Shown: positions 46,925 through 55,658 of the stretch, piece after piece
Position numbering within the stretch: the first letter of the stretch is position 1
How the letters are laid out: every line of letters begins with the position of its first letter
DNA from: Streptomyces albofaciens JCM 4342
GTDB lineage: Bacteria; Actinomycetota; Actinomycetes; Streptomycetales; Streptomycetaceae
NCBI RefSeq assembly: GCF_008634025.1
Contig: NZ_PDCM01000001.1
Span: 2,539,501-2,603,500, forward strand
DNA length: 64,000 nt
Direction of reading: 5' to 3'
Notes under the pieces: model-generated
The model's database searches: none
The model's input: the letters and a program-made list of their open reading frames with translations, nothing else
What the model was told of the DNA's origin: nothing
Position numbers and translations under genes: made by a program

Positions 46925-48172
46925 TCAGCTCTTGCCGGCCTTGTCGAACTTCTTGAACTCGGCGCTGAAGCGGGCGACCCACTTGCCCTGGTCGACCTGG
47001 TAAGCGGTGATCATGGTGTTGGTGGTGTCGCCGTACCGGTCGAAGGCGACGTGGCCGGTGACGCCGTCGAAGGAGACCTTGTTCAGGGCGTCGACGACCT
47101 TCTTGCGGGCGTCGGCGGGCAGCTTGCCGCCGTTGTCCGCGACGACCTTCTTGACGGCCTGGATGACGGCCCAGGTGGCGTCGTAGGTGGAGCCGCCGTA
47201 GGCCTCGTAGCGGTCCTTGTAGCCGGCGGCCTTGTAGTCGGCGATGAACTTCTTGGCGGATTCGAGCTGTTCGACGGGCTTGCCCACGGAGGAGGCGTAG
47301 TCTCCCTGGGCCTTCTTGTTGAGCTTGATGTAGTCGGCGCTGTACATGCCGTCGCCGCCCATCAGGGGGGCGGTGACGCCGCCGTCCTTGAGCTGCTGGC
47401 TGAGCGGGCCGGCCGCGGGGTACTCGCCGCCGTAGAAGACGATGTCGGGCTTGGCGGCCTTGACCTTGGCGACCACGGCCTTGAAGTCCCGGTCCTCGGG
47501 GTTGACGTGCTCGGAGCCGACGACCTTGCCGCCCAGCTTGGTGAACTGGGCCTTGAAGGAGGCGGCGAGGCCGGCGCCGTAGGTCTTCTGGTCGTCGATG
47601 ACGTAGGCGTTCTTGAACTTGCCCTTCTCCCAGGCGAACTGGCCGTCGAAGGCGCCCTGCACCTCGTCGGTGGTGGCGGTGCGGAAGTAGGTGGAGAACT
47701 GCCGTACGCGCTTGTTCTGCTTCCAGTCCTTGCCCTGGGTGAGGTCGGGGGTGGTGTTGGCGGGGGAGATCAGGGCGACGCCGTTCTGCTGGGCGACCTG
47801 CTGCATGGACTGGGCGACGCTGGAGTTCAGCGGGCCGACGATGCCCAGGACGTCCTTGTCGCCGGCGAGTTTGGTGGCGTTCTGCTGGCCGACGTTGGCC
47901 TGCGCCTTGTCGTCGAGGGGTTCGAGCTTGAAGGTGACGCCCTTGACCTCGCCGGTCTTGTTGGCGTTGTCGACGGCGAGCTGTGCGGAGTTGCGGATGC
48001 CCAGGCCCAGGGCGGAGAGCTCGCCGGTGATCGGGGCGTCGAGCCCGATGGTGACGGACGTCTTCGAGCCCTCGCCGCCCTTCGATCCCTCGTCGCGGGA
48101 CCCGCACGCGGTCAGGGTGAGGGCGCCTGCGGTGACCGCGGTGGTGAGTATGAGCAAGGAACGGTGATGCAC
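46925..48172 (-). CDS. livJ: Branched-chain amino acid ABC transporter substrate-binding lipoprotein
   Basis: 415 residues, GTG at 48172 with AAAGGA nearby. A lipoprotein signal ends in LTAC (C23), so the protein is anchored outside. Peripla_BP_6-type fold with GIVGPLNSSVAQSM and FYGGEYPAAGPL. It captures the substrate for LivHMGF. First gene of the minus-strand operon; its 505-bp upstream region has an inverted repeat that may be regulatory. Confidence 0.93.
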   Translation of the reverse strand: MHHRSLLILTTAVTAGALTLTACGSRDEGSKGGEGSKTSVTIGLDAPITGELSALGLGIRNSAQLAVDNANKTGEVKGVTFKLEPLDDKAQANVGQQNATKLAGDKDVLGIVGPLNSSVAQSMQQVAQQNGVALISPANTTPDLTQGKDWKQNKRVRQFSTYFRTATTDEVQGAFDGQFAWEKGKFKNAYVIDDQKTYGAGLAASFKAQFTKLGGKVVGSEHVNPEDRDFKAVVAKVKAAKPDIVFYGGEYPAAGPLSQQLKDGGVTAPLMGGDGMYSADYIKLNKKAQGDYASSVGKPVEQLESAKKFIADYKAAGYKDRYEAYGGSTYDATWAVIQAVKKVVADNGGKLPADARKKVVDALNKVSFDGVTGHVAFDRYGDTTNTMITAYQVDQGKWVARFSAEFKKFDKAGKS

Positions 48173-48677
48173 GATCAGTCCTTTCCCTGGCGCGGTCGGC
48201 GCGCGTCGCACGACCGGTGCGCGCGCCGGGCCGTACGGGGGTGGTACCGGTTCCGTGCTGGGGCGCGCCCGGCGGCGCGGTGACTGGCGGTGACTCTAGA
48301 GCGGTGCCGCGTGCCCTGACAGAGCCGCTGACCAGGATGTGACGCTCTTGTTATGACCGTCGATGAGCGTTTTGCGCTCATGCTCCTTACATCGCGTACG
48401 GACGCCGGGCGGAGCGTGAACTCGCACTTTGCGCAGGGGATTTGAGGTTGATCATGGTGCGGGCGTCCGCATATCGGATGTGGCGTGCGGGGCGGGTGCG
48501 CGGATGAGGGGAAAGGGGGAGGCCGGCGGCGGGCGTGCCGGTGGCGTGCGCTACGGAGCGTGATGGCGGGCGGCGGCGTACGGCGTGGGGCCGCACGCCG
48601 GTAGACGTACGGCGGCCCCGCTCCCTTGTGGGGGAACGGGGCCGCCGTACGGTGCCGGGTGCTCCAGCGGGCCGGTC
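48173..48677. other. 505-bp gap: liv promoter region and thioesterase terminator
   Basis: It holds an inverted repeat ATGAGCG-ttttg-CGCTCAT (48363-48381), about 190 bases upstream of livJ, and a terminator (listed separately) at 48606-48651. A weak promoter on the minus strand reads TGTCAG, 17 bases, TAGAGT around 48290-48320. No further coding ORF is convincing. Confidence 0.5.
48606..48651 (-). terminator. Terminator of the thioesterase gene
   Basis: Arms CGTACGGCGGCCCCG (48606-48620) and CGGGGCCGCCGTACG (48637-48651) are perfect complements, 27 bases past the thioesterase stop on the minus strand. Confidence 0.75.
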
Positions 48678-49151
48678 TCAGTTGCGGTACGCCGACGCGT
48701 CCACGTCGCGCAGCATGCAGGTCAGCCGGGCGCTGCACACCCGCTTGTCGTTCTCGTCGGTGATGACGATCTCGTACGTGGCGGAGGAGCGGCCGCGGTG
48801 CACGGGGGTGGCGACGCCGGTGACCAGGCCGGAGCGGGCGCCGCGGTGGTGGGTGCAGTTCAGGTCGACGCCGACCGCCTGCTTGGCGGGGCCGCCGTGC
48901 AGCATCGCGCCGACCGAGCCGAGGGTTTCGGCGAGCACCGCGGAGGCGCCGCCGTGCAGCAGGCCGTACGGCTGGGTGTTGCCCTCGACGGGCATGGTGC
49001 CGACGACCCGCTCCGGCGCGGCCTCCAGGACCTGCACGCTCATGCGCGTACCGAGGTGTCCGGCGGAGAACAGCGCGGCGAGGTCCAGGCCCGGCTCGGC
49101 CCACTGGTCGATGATCTCCTGCGGAAACTTGGTCGCGCTCTGCTCGCCCAT
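48678..49151 (-). CDS. PaaI-family (hotdog) thioesterase
   Basis: 157 residues from the ATG at 49151; an upstream in-frame ATG at 49235 (28 residues more) has no ribosome site. The hotdog-fold signature YGLLHGGASAVLAETLGSVGA carries the His-Gly-Gly turn, and VGVDLNCTHHRGARSG follows. These enzymes hydrolyse acyl-CoA thioesters, often of aromatic acids; here the substrate is unknown. It stands alone, terminated by the strong hairpin downstream. Confidence 0.92.
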   Translation of the reverse strand: MGEQSATKFPQEIIDQWAEPGLDLAALFSAGHLGTRMSVQVLEAAPERVVGTMPVEGNTQPYGLLHGGASAVLAETLGSVGAMLHGGPAKQAVGVDLNCTHHRGARSGLVTGVATPVHRGRSSATYEIVITDENDKRVCSARLTCMLRDVDASAYRN

Positions 49152-49307
49152 GTCCTGCGGCTCCGTTCGTGTGCCCGTGGTGTCGGTGCGGCGTACCGGG
49201 ACGGCCGGACCGATGCCGGTCGTTGAGTCGTGCATGTTCTTATCAGGCTACTGATCGGCCGCCCGGCCCGGGGCGGGCTCCGGGCCGGGCGGCCGTGCGC
49301 ACCGGGC

Positions 49308-51596
49308 TCAGGCTCCGGGTGCCGCCGGCTCCAGGCGGATCACCAGCGACTTGGAGGCCGGGGTGTTGCTGGTGTCGGCGGTGTGGTCGAGCGGCACCAG
49401 GACGTTGGTCTCCGGGTAGTACGCCGCCGCGCAGCCGCGCGCGGTCGGGTAGTGGACGACGCGGAAGCCGGGCGCGCGCCGCTCCGTGCCGTCCGTCCAC
49501 TCGCTGACCAGGTCGGTGTACGAGCCGTCGGCGACGCCCAGCGCGCGGGCGTCCTCGGGGTTGACCAGGACGACGCGGCGGCCGTTCTTGATGCCGCGGT
49601 AGCGGTCGTCGAGGCCGTAGATGGTGGTGTTGTACTGGTCGTGCGAGCGCAGCGTCTGGAGGAGGAGCCGGCCCTCGGGCAGGTGCGGGTACTCCACGGG
49701 CGCGGCCGTGAAGTTGGCCTTGCCGGTGGCGGTGGGGAACTCGCGCCGGTCGCGCGGGGCGTGCGGCAGGGCGAAGCCGCCGGGCCGGGCGACCTTGGCG
49801 TTGAAGTCCTCGAAGCCGGGCACGACGCGGGCGATCCGGTCGCGGATCGTGGCGTAGTCCTTCTCGAACTCCTCCCAGGGCGTGGTGCTGCCCTGGCCGA
49901 GGACGCGCCGGGCGAGGCGGGCGACGATGGCCGGCTCGGAGAGCAGCCGCGTGCTCGCGGGAGCCAGCCGGCCGCGGGAGGCGTGCACCATGCCCATGGA
50001 GTCCTCGACGGTCACGAACTGCTCGCCGCCCGCCTGCACGTCCCGCTCCGTACGGCCGAGGGTGGGCAGGATCAGGGCGCGGGCGCCGGTGACCACGTGG
50101 GAGCGGTTGAGCTTGGTGGAGACGTGGACGGTGAGCCGGGCGCGGCGCACGGCGGCCTCGGTGACCTCCGTGTCCGGGGTGGCGGAGACGAAGTTGCCGC
50201 CCATCGCGAAGAAGACCTTGGCGTCGCCGTCGCGCAGGGCGCGGATGGCCCGTACGACGTCGAAGCCGTGCTCGCGGGGCGGCGCGAAGCCGAACTCCTT
50301 CTCCAGGGCGTCCAGGAAGGCGGGCGCGGGGCGCTCGAAGATGCCCATGGTGCGGTCGCCCTGTACGTTGCTGTGGCCGCGCACGGGGCACACGCCGGCG
50401 CCGGGGCGGCCGATGTTGCCGCGCAGCAGCAGGAAGTTGACGACTTCCTGGATGGTGGGGACGGAGTGCTTGTGCTGGGTCAGGCCCATGGCCCAGCACA
50501 CGATCGTGCGCCGCGACGCCAGGACCATCTCCAGGGTGCGCTCGATCTCGGCGCGGGTCAGGCCGGTGGCGGCGAGCGTCGCCTCCCAGTCGGTGTCCGC
50601 GCGGGCCGCCGCGGCGAACTCCTCGAAGCCGTGGGTGTGCTCCTCGATGAAGGCGGTGTCGACCGCGCCCTCGGTCTCCAGGATGAGCCGGTTCAGCGTA
50701 CGGAAGAGGGCCTGGTCGCCGCCGATGCGCACCTGGAGGAACAGGTCGGTCAGGGCCGTGCCGCGGCCGGCGAGGCCGCGCGGGGTCTGCGGGTTCTTGA
50801 AGCGCTCCAGGCCCGCCTCGGGCAGCGGGTTGATCGAGATGATCTTCGCGCCGCCGTTCTTGGCCTGCTCCAGCGCGGAGAGCATCCGGGGGTGGTTGGT
50901 GCCCGGGTTCTGCCCGGCGACGATGATCAGATCGGCCTTGTACAGGTCCTCCAGCAGGACGCTGCCCTTGCCGATGCCGATGGTCTCCGTGAGCGCGGAG
51001 CCGGAGGACTCGTGGCACATGTTGGAGCAGTCGGGCAGGTTGTTCGTGCCGAATTCGCGGGCGAAGAGCTGGTAGAGGAAGGCGGCCTCGTTGCTCGTGC
51101 GCCCCGAGGTGTAGAAGACGGCCTCGTCGGGGGAGTCGAGGGCGGTCAGCTCCTCGGCGATGATGTCGAAGGCCCGCTCCCAGGACACCGGCTCGTAGCG
51201 GTCGGCGCCCTCGGGCAGGTACACGGGGTGGGTCAGCCGGCCCTGCTGGCCGAGCCAGTAGCCGCTGCGGTCCGCGAGGTCGGAGACCGGGTGGGCGGCG
51301 AAGAACTCCGGGGTGACGCGGCGCAGCGTGGCCTCCTCGGCCACCGCCTTGGCGCCGTTCTCGCAGAACTCGGCCGCGTGCCGGTGCTCGGGCTCGGGCC
51401 AGGCGCAGCCGGGGCAGTCGAAGCCGTCCTTCTGGTTGACCCGGAGCAGTGTCAGGGCCGTGCGGCGCACGCCCATCTGCTGCTGGGACACGCGCAGCGC
51501 GTGTTTGATGGCCGGCAGGCCGACGGCGGAGTGCTCCGGTGCCGTGACCTCGGGCGCGTCCTGGATGGGGTCCGACGCGGGCGGCTTGCCTGCCAT
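49308..51596 (-). CDS. FdhF/YdeP-family molybdopterin oxidoreductase
   Basis: 762 residues, ATG 51596 with AAGGGAGAGG upstream. The N-terminus has CPGC and a downstream Cys (AEFCENG), a partial 4Fe-4S binding pattern, then the molybdopterin region with VFYTSGRTSNEAAFLYQL and NMCHESSGSAL (the position of the Se/Cys ligand in formate dehydrogenase is SSGS here). The C-terminal Molydop-binding domain contains LRSHDQYNTTIYGLDDRYRG. Such proteins are annotated as formate dehydrogenase-like; the substrate is not certain. No accessory subunit is encoded next to it. Confidence 0.9.
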   Translation of the reverse strand: MAGKPPASDPIQDAPEVTAPEHSAVGLPAIKHALRVSQQQMGVRRTALTLLRVNQKDGFDCPGCAWPEPEHRHAAEFCENGAKAVAEEATLRRVTPEFFAAHPVSDLADRSGYWLGQQGRLTHPVYLPEGADRYEPVSWERAFDIIAEELTALDSPDEAVFYTSGRTSNEAAFLYQLFAREFGTNNLPDCSNMCHESSGSALTETIGIGKGSVLLEDLYKADLIIVAGQNPGTNHPRMLSALEQAKNGGAKIISINPLPEAGLERFKNPQTPRGLAGRGTALTDLFLQVRIGGDQALFRTLNRLILETEGAVDTAFIEEHTHGFEEFAAAARADTDWEATLAATGLTRAEIERTLEMVLASRRTIVCWAMGLTQHKHSVPTIQEVVNFLLLRGNIGRPGAGVCPVRGHSNVQGDRTMGIFERPAPAFLDALEKEFGFAPPREHGFDVVRAIRALRDGDAKVFFAMGGNFVSATPDTEVTEAAVRRARLTVHVSTKLNRSHVVTGARALILPTLGRTERDVQAGGEQFVTVEDSMGMVHASRGRLAPASTRLLSEPAIVARLARRVLGQGSTTPWEEFEKDYATIRDRIARVVPGFEDFNAKVARPGGFALPHAPRDRREFPTATGKANFTAAPVEYPHLPEGRLLLQTLRSHDQYNTTIYGLDDRYRGIKNGRRVVLVNPEDARALGVADGSYTDLVSEWTDGTERRAPGFRVVHYPTARGCAAAYYPETNVLVPLDHTADTSNTPASKSLVIRLEPAAPGA

Positions 51597-51811
51597 GGCC
51601 TCTCCCTTGAGCCGGGCCCAGCCGCGGGCCCGGCGGTGTGTCCGGGCGGCTGCTGAGCGTGGTCGGTGCAGTTGGGGCGTGCGGCGCGGTCCCCGCGGGC
51701 GGCGGCGGCCGGATGTCCGTACACCTTTAGATCCTGTCACGGACGGCTGACAGCGGCGCCGCCGCGGTCGTCGCGGCGGGGATTGTCAGTGGGGCGTGGC
51801 AGGATCGGGGT

Positions 51812-54550
51812 GTGGCAGCAAAGGCAGCGAAGAAGAGCGAAGCGACCGGCACCGAAGCGGTGGAGGGCGGCCGTCCCCGGCTGCTCCTGATGGACGGGCA
51901 TTCCATGGCGTACCGGGCGTTCTTCGCCCTCCCCGTGGAGAATTTCACCACCGCCACCGGGCAACCGACCAATGCGATCTACGGCTTCGCGTCGATGCTC
52001 GCGAACACCCTGCGTGACGAGGCGCCCACGCACTTCGCGGTGGCCTTCGACGTCTCGCGCAAGACCTGGCGCTCGGAGGAGTTCCCCGACTACAAGGCGA
52101 ACCGCTCCAAGACCCCCGACGAGTTCAAGGGCCAGGTCGAGCTGATCGGCGAGATGCTGGACGCGATGCGCGTCAAGCGGTTCGCCGTGGAGGGCTTCGA
52201 GGCCGACGACGTCATCGCCACGCTCGCCACCCAGGCCACCGCCCAGGGCTTCGAGGTCTCCATCGTCACCGGCGACCGCGACTCCTTCCAGCTGGTCACC
52301 GACGACATCACGGTGCTCTACCCCACCAAGGGCGTCTCCGAGCTGACCCGCTTCACCCCGGAGAAGGTCCAGGAGAAGTACGGCCTGAGCCCCGCCCAGT
52401 ACCCGGACTTCGCGGCGCTGCGCGGCGACCCGTCCGACAACCTGCCCGGCATCCCCGGCGTCGGCGAGAAGACCGCCGCGAAGTGGATCAACCAGTTCGG
52501 TTCGTTCGCGGAGCTGGTGGAGCGCGCCGAGGAGGTCAAGGGCAAGGCCGGGCAGAATTTCCGCGACCACCTGGAGGCGGTCAAGCTCAACCGCGTCCTG
52601 ACCGAGATGGTGCGGGACGTGGAGCTGCCCTGCGGCCCCGCCGAGCTGGTGCGCGAGGCCTACGACCGCAAGGCGCTGACCGTCTTCCTGGAGGCGCTGG
52701 AGATCCGCAACCAGGGCCTGCGGGAGCGCCTGCTGGCCGCCGACCCGGGCGCCGAGGAGGCCGGGGACGCCGGTCCCGCGCCCGCCGAGGTGGAGATCGA
52801 CGGCACGGTCGCCGGCGCCGGCGAGCTGGCCCCGTGGCTGGCCGAGCACGGCAGGAAGCTGCTCGGTGTCTCCACGGTCGACACCTGGACGGTGGGCAGC
52901 GGCAGTGTCGCCGAGGTGGCCCTGGCCACCGCCGAGGGCCCGGCCGTCTGGTTCGACCCCACGGAGCTGGACGAGGCCGACGAGCGCGCCTTCGCCGCCT
53001 GGAGCGCCGACCCGGCCAGCCACAAGGTCATGCACAACGTCAAGGGCCTGATGCGGGTCTTCGCCGAGCACGGCTGGACCATCGCCGGCGTCACGATGGA
53101 CACCGCCCTCGCCGCCTACCTGGTCAAGCCGGGCCGCCGCTCCTTCGCCCTGGACGCCCTGTCCGTCGAGTACCTGGGCCGCGACCTGGCCCCGGCCGCC
53201 GAGGACAACGGCCAGCTGGCCTTCGGCGCCGACGACCGCGCCCAGGCCGACGCCCTGATGAACCAGGCGCGTACGGTCCTGGACCTCGGCGCCGCCATGA
53301 CCACCAAGCTCGACGAGGTCGGCGCGGCCGGGCTGCTGCGCGACCTGGAGCTGCCCACCAGCGTGCTGCTGGCCCGGATGGAGCGGGCCGGCATCGCCGC
53401 CGACCGCGGCTGGCTGGAGCGCATCGAGCAGCAGTTCGCCGCCGCCGTCCAGCAGGCCGTACAGGAGGCGCACGCCGCGGCGGGCCACGAGTTCAACCTC
53501 GGCTCGCCCAAGCAGCTCCAGGAGGTCCTCTTCGGCGAGCTGGGCCTGCCCAGGACCAAGAAGACCAAGACCGGTTACACCACCGACGCCGACGCCCTGG
53601 CCTGGCTCGCCGCGCAGACCGAGAACGAACTCCCGGTGATCATGCTGCGCCACCGTGAGCAGTCCAAGCTGCGCACCACGGTCGAGGGCCTGATCAAGAC
53701 GATCGCGGCGGACGGCCGTATCCACACCACCTTCAACCAGACCGTCGCCGCCACCGGCCGCCTCTCCTCCACCGAGCCCAACCTCCAGAACATCCCGGTC
53801 CGTACGGACGAGGGCCGCGCGATCCGCCGCGGCTTCGTCGTCGGCGAGGGGTACGAATCCCTGCTGACCGCCGACTACAGCCAGATCGAGCTGCGCGTGA
53901 TGGCCCACCTCTCCGAGGACGCGGGCCTGATCGAGGCGTTCACCTCCGGCGAGGACCTGCACACCACCGTCGCCTCCCAGGTCTTCTCGGTCGCCAAGTC
54001 CGAGGTCGACCCGGAGATGCGCCGCAAGATCAAGGCGATGTCCTACGGCCTGGCGTACGGCCTGTCCGCCTTCGGCCTCTCCCAGCAGCTCGGCATCCAG
54101 CCCGACGAGGCCCGCCGCCTGATGGACACCTTCTTCGAGCGGTTCGGCGGGGTGCGCGACTACCTCCAGGACGTCGTCGACAAGGCCCGCGCCACCGGCT
54201 ATACCGAGACGATCATGGGCCGTCGCCGCTACCTCCCGGACCTCAACAGCGACAACCGCCAGCGCCGCGAGATGGCCGAGCGGATGGCGCTGAACGCCCC
54301 GATCCAGGGCACCGCCGCCGACATCGTCAAGGTGGCCATGCTGCGGGTGGACGAGGCGCTGCGGGCGGCGGACCTGTCTTCCCGGATGCTGCTCCAGGTG
54401 CACGACGAAATCGTGGTCGAGGTGGCCCCGGGCGAGCGGGCGCAGGTCGACGAGCTGGTCCGCCGCGAGATGGCGGGCGCCGTGGAGCTGCGCGCCCCGC
54501 TGGACGTGTCGGTCGGCTACGGCGGCGACTGGGAGTCGGCGGCGCACTGA
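51812..54550 (+). CDS. polA: DNA polymerase I
   Basis: 912 residues from GTG 51812. Residues ~1-310: 5'-3' exonuclease (MDGHSMAYRAFFAL, GFEADDVIATLA, GDPSDNLPGIPGVGEKTA). Residues ~330-490: a 3'-5' exonuclease-like domain whose DxE metal motif is missing (VDTWTV), so proofreading is probably lost. Residues ~500-912: polymerase with motif A DYSQIELRVMAHLS, motif B KAMSYGLAYGLSAFGL and motif C LQVHDEIVVE. It fills gaps in repair and Okazaki maturation. There is no clear ribosome site; CAGGAT at 51800-51805, six bases upstream, might mark a leaderless start. Confidence 0.97.
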   Translation: MAAKAAKKSEATGTEAVEGGRPRLLLMDGHSMAYRAFFALPVENFTTATGQPTNAIYGFASMLANTLRDEAPTHFAVAFDVSRKTWRSEEFPDYKANRSKTPDEFKGQVELIGEMLDAMRVKRFAVEGFEADDVIATLATQATAQGFEVSIVTGDRDSFQLVTDDITVLYPTKGVSELTRFTPEKVQEKYGLSPAQYPDFAALRGDPSDNLPGIPGVGEKTAAKWINQFGSFAELVERAEEVKGKAGQNFRDHLEAVKLNRVLTEMVRDVELPCGPAELVREAYDRKALTVFLEALEIRNQGLRERLLAADPGAEEAGDAGPAPAEVEIDGTVAGAGELAPWLAEHGRKLLGVSTVDTWTVGSGSVAEVALATAEGPAVWFDPTELDEADERAFAAWSADPASHKVMHNVKGLMRVFAEHGWTIAGVTMDTALAAYLVKPGRRSFALDALSVEYLGRDLAPAAEDNGQLAFGADDRAQADALMNQARTVLDLGAAMTTKLDEVGAAGLLRDLELPTSVLLARMERAGIAADRGWLERIEQQFAAAVQQAVQEAHAAAGHEFNLGSPKQLQEVLFGELGLPRTKKTKTGYTTDADALAWLAAQTENELPVIMLRHREQSKLRTTVEGLIKTIAADGRIHTTFNQTVAATGRLSSTEPNLQNIPVRTDEGRAIRRGFVVGEGYESLLTADYSQIELRVMAHLSEDAGLIEAFTSGEDLHTTVASQVFSVAKSEVDPEMRRKIKAMSYGLAYGLSAFGLSQQLGIQPDEARRLMDTFFERFGGVRDYLQDVVDKARATGYTETIMGRRRYLPDLNSDNRQRREMAERMALNAPIQGTAADIVKVAMLRVDEALRAADLSSRMLLQVHDEIVVEVAPGERAQVDELVRREMAGAVELRAPLDVSVGYGGDWESAAH

Positions 54551-54642
54551 TCGGGGCGCACGGCGCCCCCGGCGGGTGCGCCCGCAGGCGCCGCATACGG
54601 CGGCGTCCTGCCGGTGCCGACCGCGGCCCCGCGTAGGACCGC

Positions 54643-55503
54643 TTACGGCCGGGAGCCGGAGCGGTCGTAAGCGGCGCCGCCGTCGGCCAGGGGCGCGCGG
54701 TCGCGGCGGTGCAGCAGCCGCGCCCCCACCGCGTACAGCGGCAGTCCGAGGGCGAGGCCCGCACCCGCGCCGAAGAGCACGGTCGGTACGTAGTCGAACC
54801 ACGTCACCGCCATGTCCCCGAATGCGGCGCGGGCCCGCAGCGTCCGGTGCGCGGCCCCGGCCAGCAGGCACACCGTGAGCAGCGCCACGGCCGGCAGCCG
54901 CCCGCCGGCCGGCTCCGGCAGCCCGGCCGGTGCCGCCGGGTCCGGCACCCGCCGCAGCGCCGTCCACAGGAACCAGCCGATCACGCCCAGGGCCAGCGCG
55001 GACGTGCCGTACTGGACGTATGTGCACAGGGGGAAGCCCCCGACGGTCTCGTTCAGTACGGGGATCAGCCGGGTGCCCCAGCGGCCCGGATGCGTGAACG
55101 CGTCCCAGACGGTGTGGGTCAGCGCGCCCAGCACCGCCGAGACGCAGAACCAGGCGAGGTACGCGGCGAGCGGCCGGCCGCCCGTGCCCGGACGGCCGCG
55201 CACCACCGCGTACACCCTGCCGCGCCAGGCCGCCGGCAGCAGCGCCACCAGCGGCTCGCGCAGCAGCAGCCAGCCGCCCACGAGGGCGGCGGTGATCAGC
55301 ACGTCCACGGTCAGCACGCCCGGTATCCCGTGTGTGAAGTCGCCGAACAGCATGGCGCCGGGCAGCACGCTGTCCGCGAAGTAGGTGAGGTCGGGGGCGA
55401 ACGACCCGGCGACGAGAGCCGAGGCGACCAGCGGTCCGCGCGCCTCCCCGGTGCGGCGCACCACCGGCAGCACAGCGGCAGCGTGGCTGAGTGTGAACGG
55501 CAT
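54643..55503 (-). CDS. DUF4184 family membrane protein
   Basis: 286 residues with about six membrane helices, beginning MPFTLSHAAAVLP and containing FAPDLTYF and TVWDAFTHPGRWG, the conserved motifs of DUF4184. Ends basic and hydrophilic. Function unknown. Convergent with polA (~92-base gap) and divergent from the lytic transglycosylase. Confidence 0.88.
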   Translation of the reverse strand: MPFTLSHAAAVLPVVRRTGEARGPLVASALVAGSFAPDLTYFADSVLPGAMLFGDFTHGIPGVLTVDVLITAALVGGWLLLREPLVALLPAAWRGRVYAVVRGRPGTGGRPLAAYLAWFCVSAVLGALTHTVWDAFTHPGRWGTRLIPVLNETVGGFPLCTYVQYGTSALALGVIGWFLWTALRRVPDPAAPAGLPEPAGGRLPAVALLTVCLLAGAAHRTLRARAAFGDMAVTWFDYVPTVLFGAGAGLALGLPLYAVGARLLHRRDRAPLADGGAAYDRSGSRP

Positions 55504-55658
55504 GGCTCTCTCCCTGATCGTTTAGGATCAGTATGTCTGGCGTTGCGAGCAGTAGAAGCCCGCCAGAAGTTGTCGTAGTGTCACGTGAGTTGGGAGCGCC
55601 GGGGAGCGCGCTACGGCGCCGTGCGCGCGGTGGATCAACGCTGAGGGGACGGGCACAG

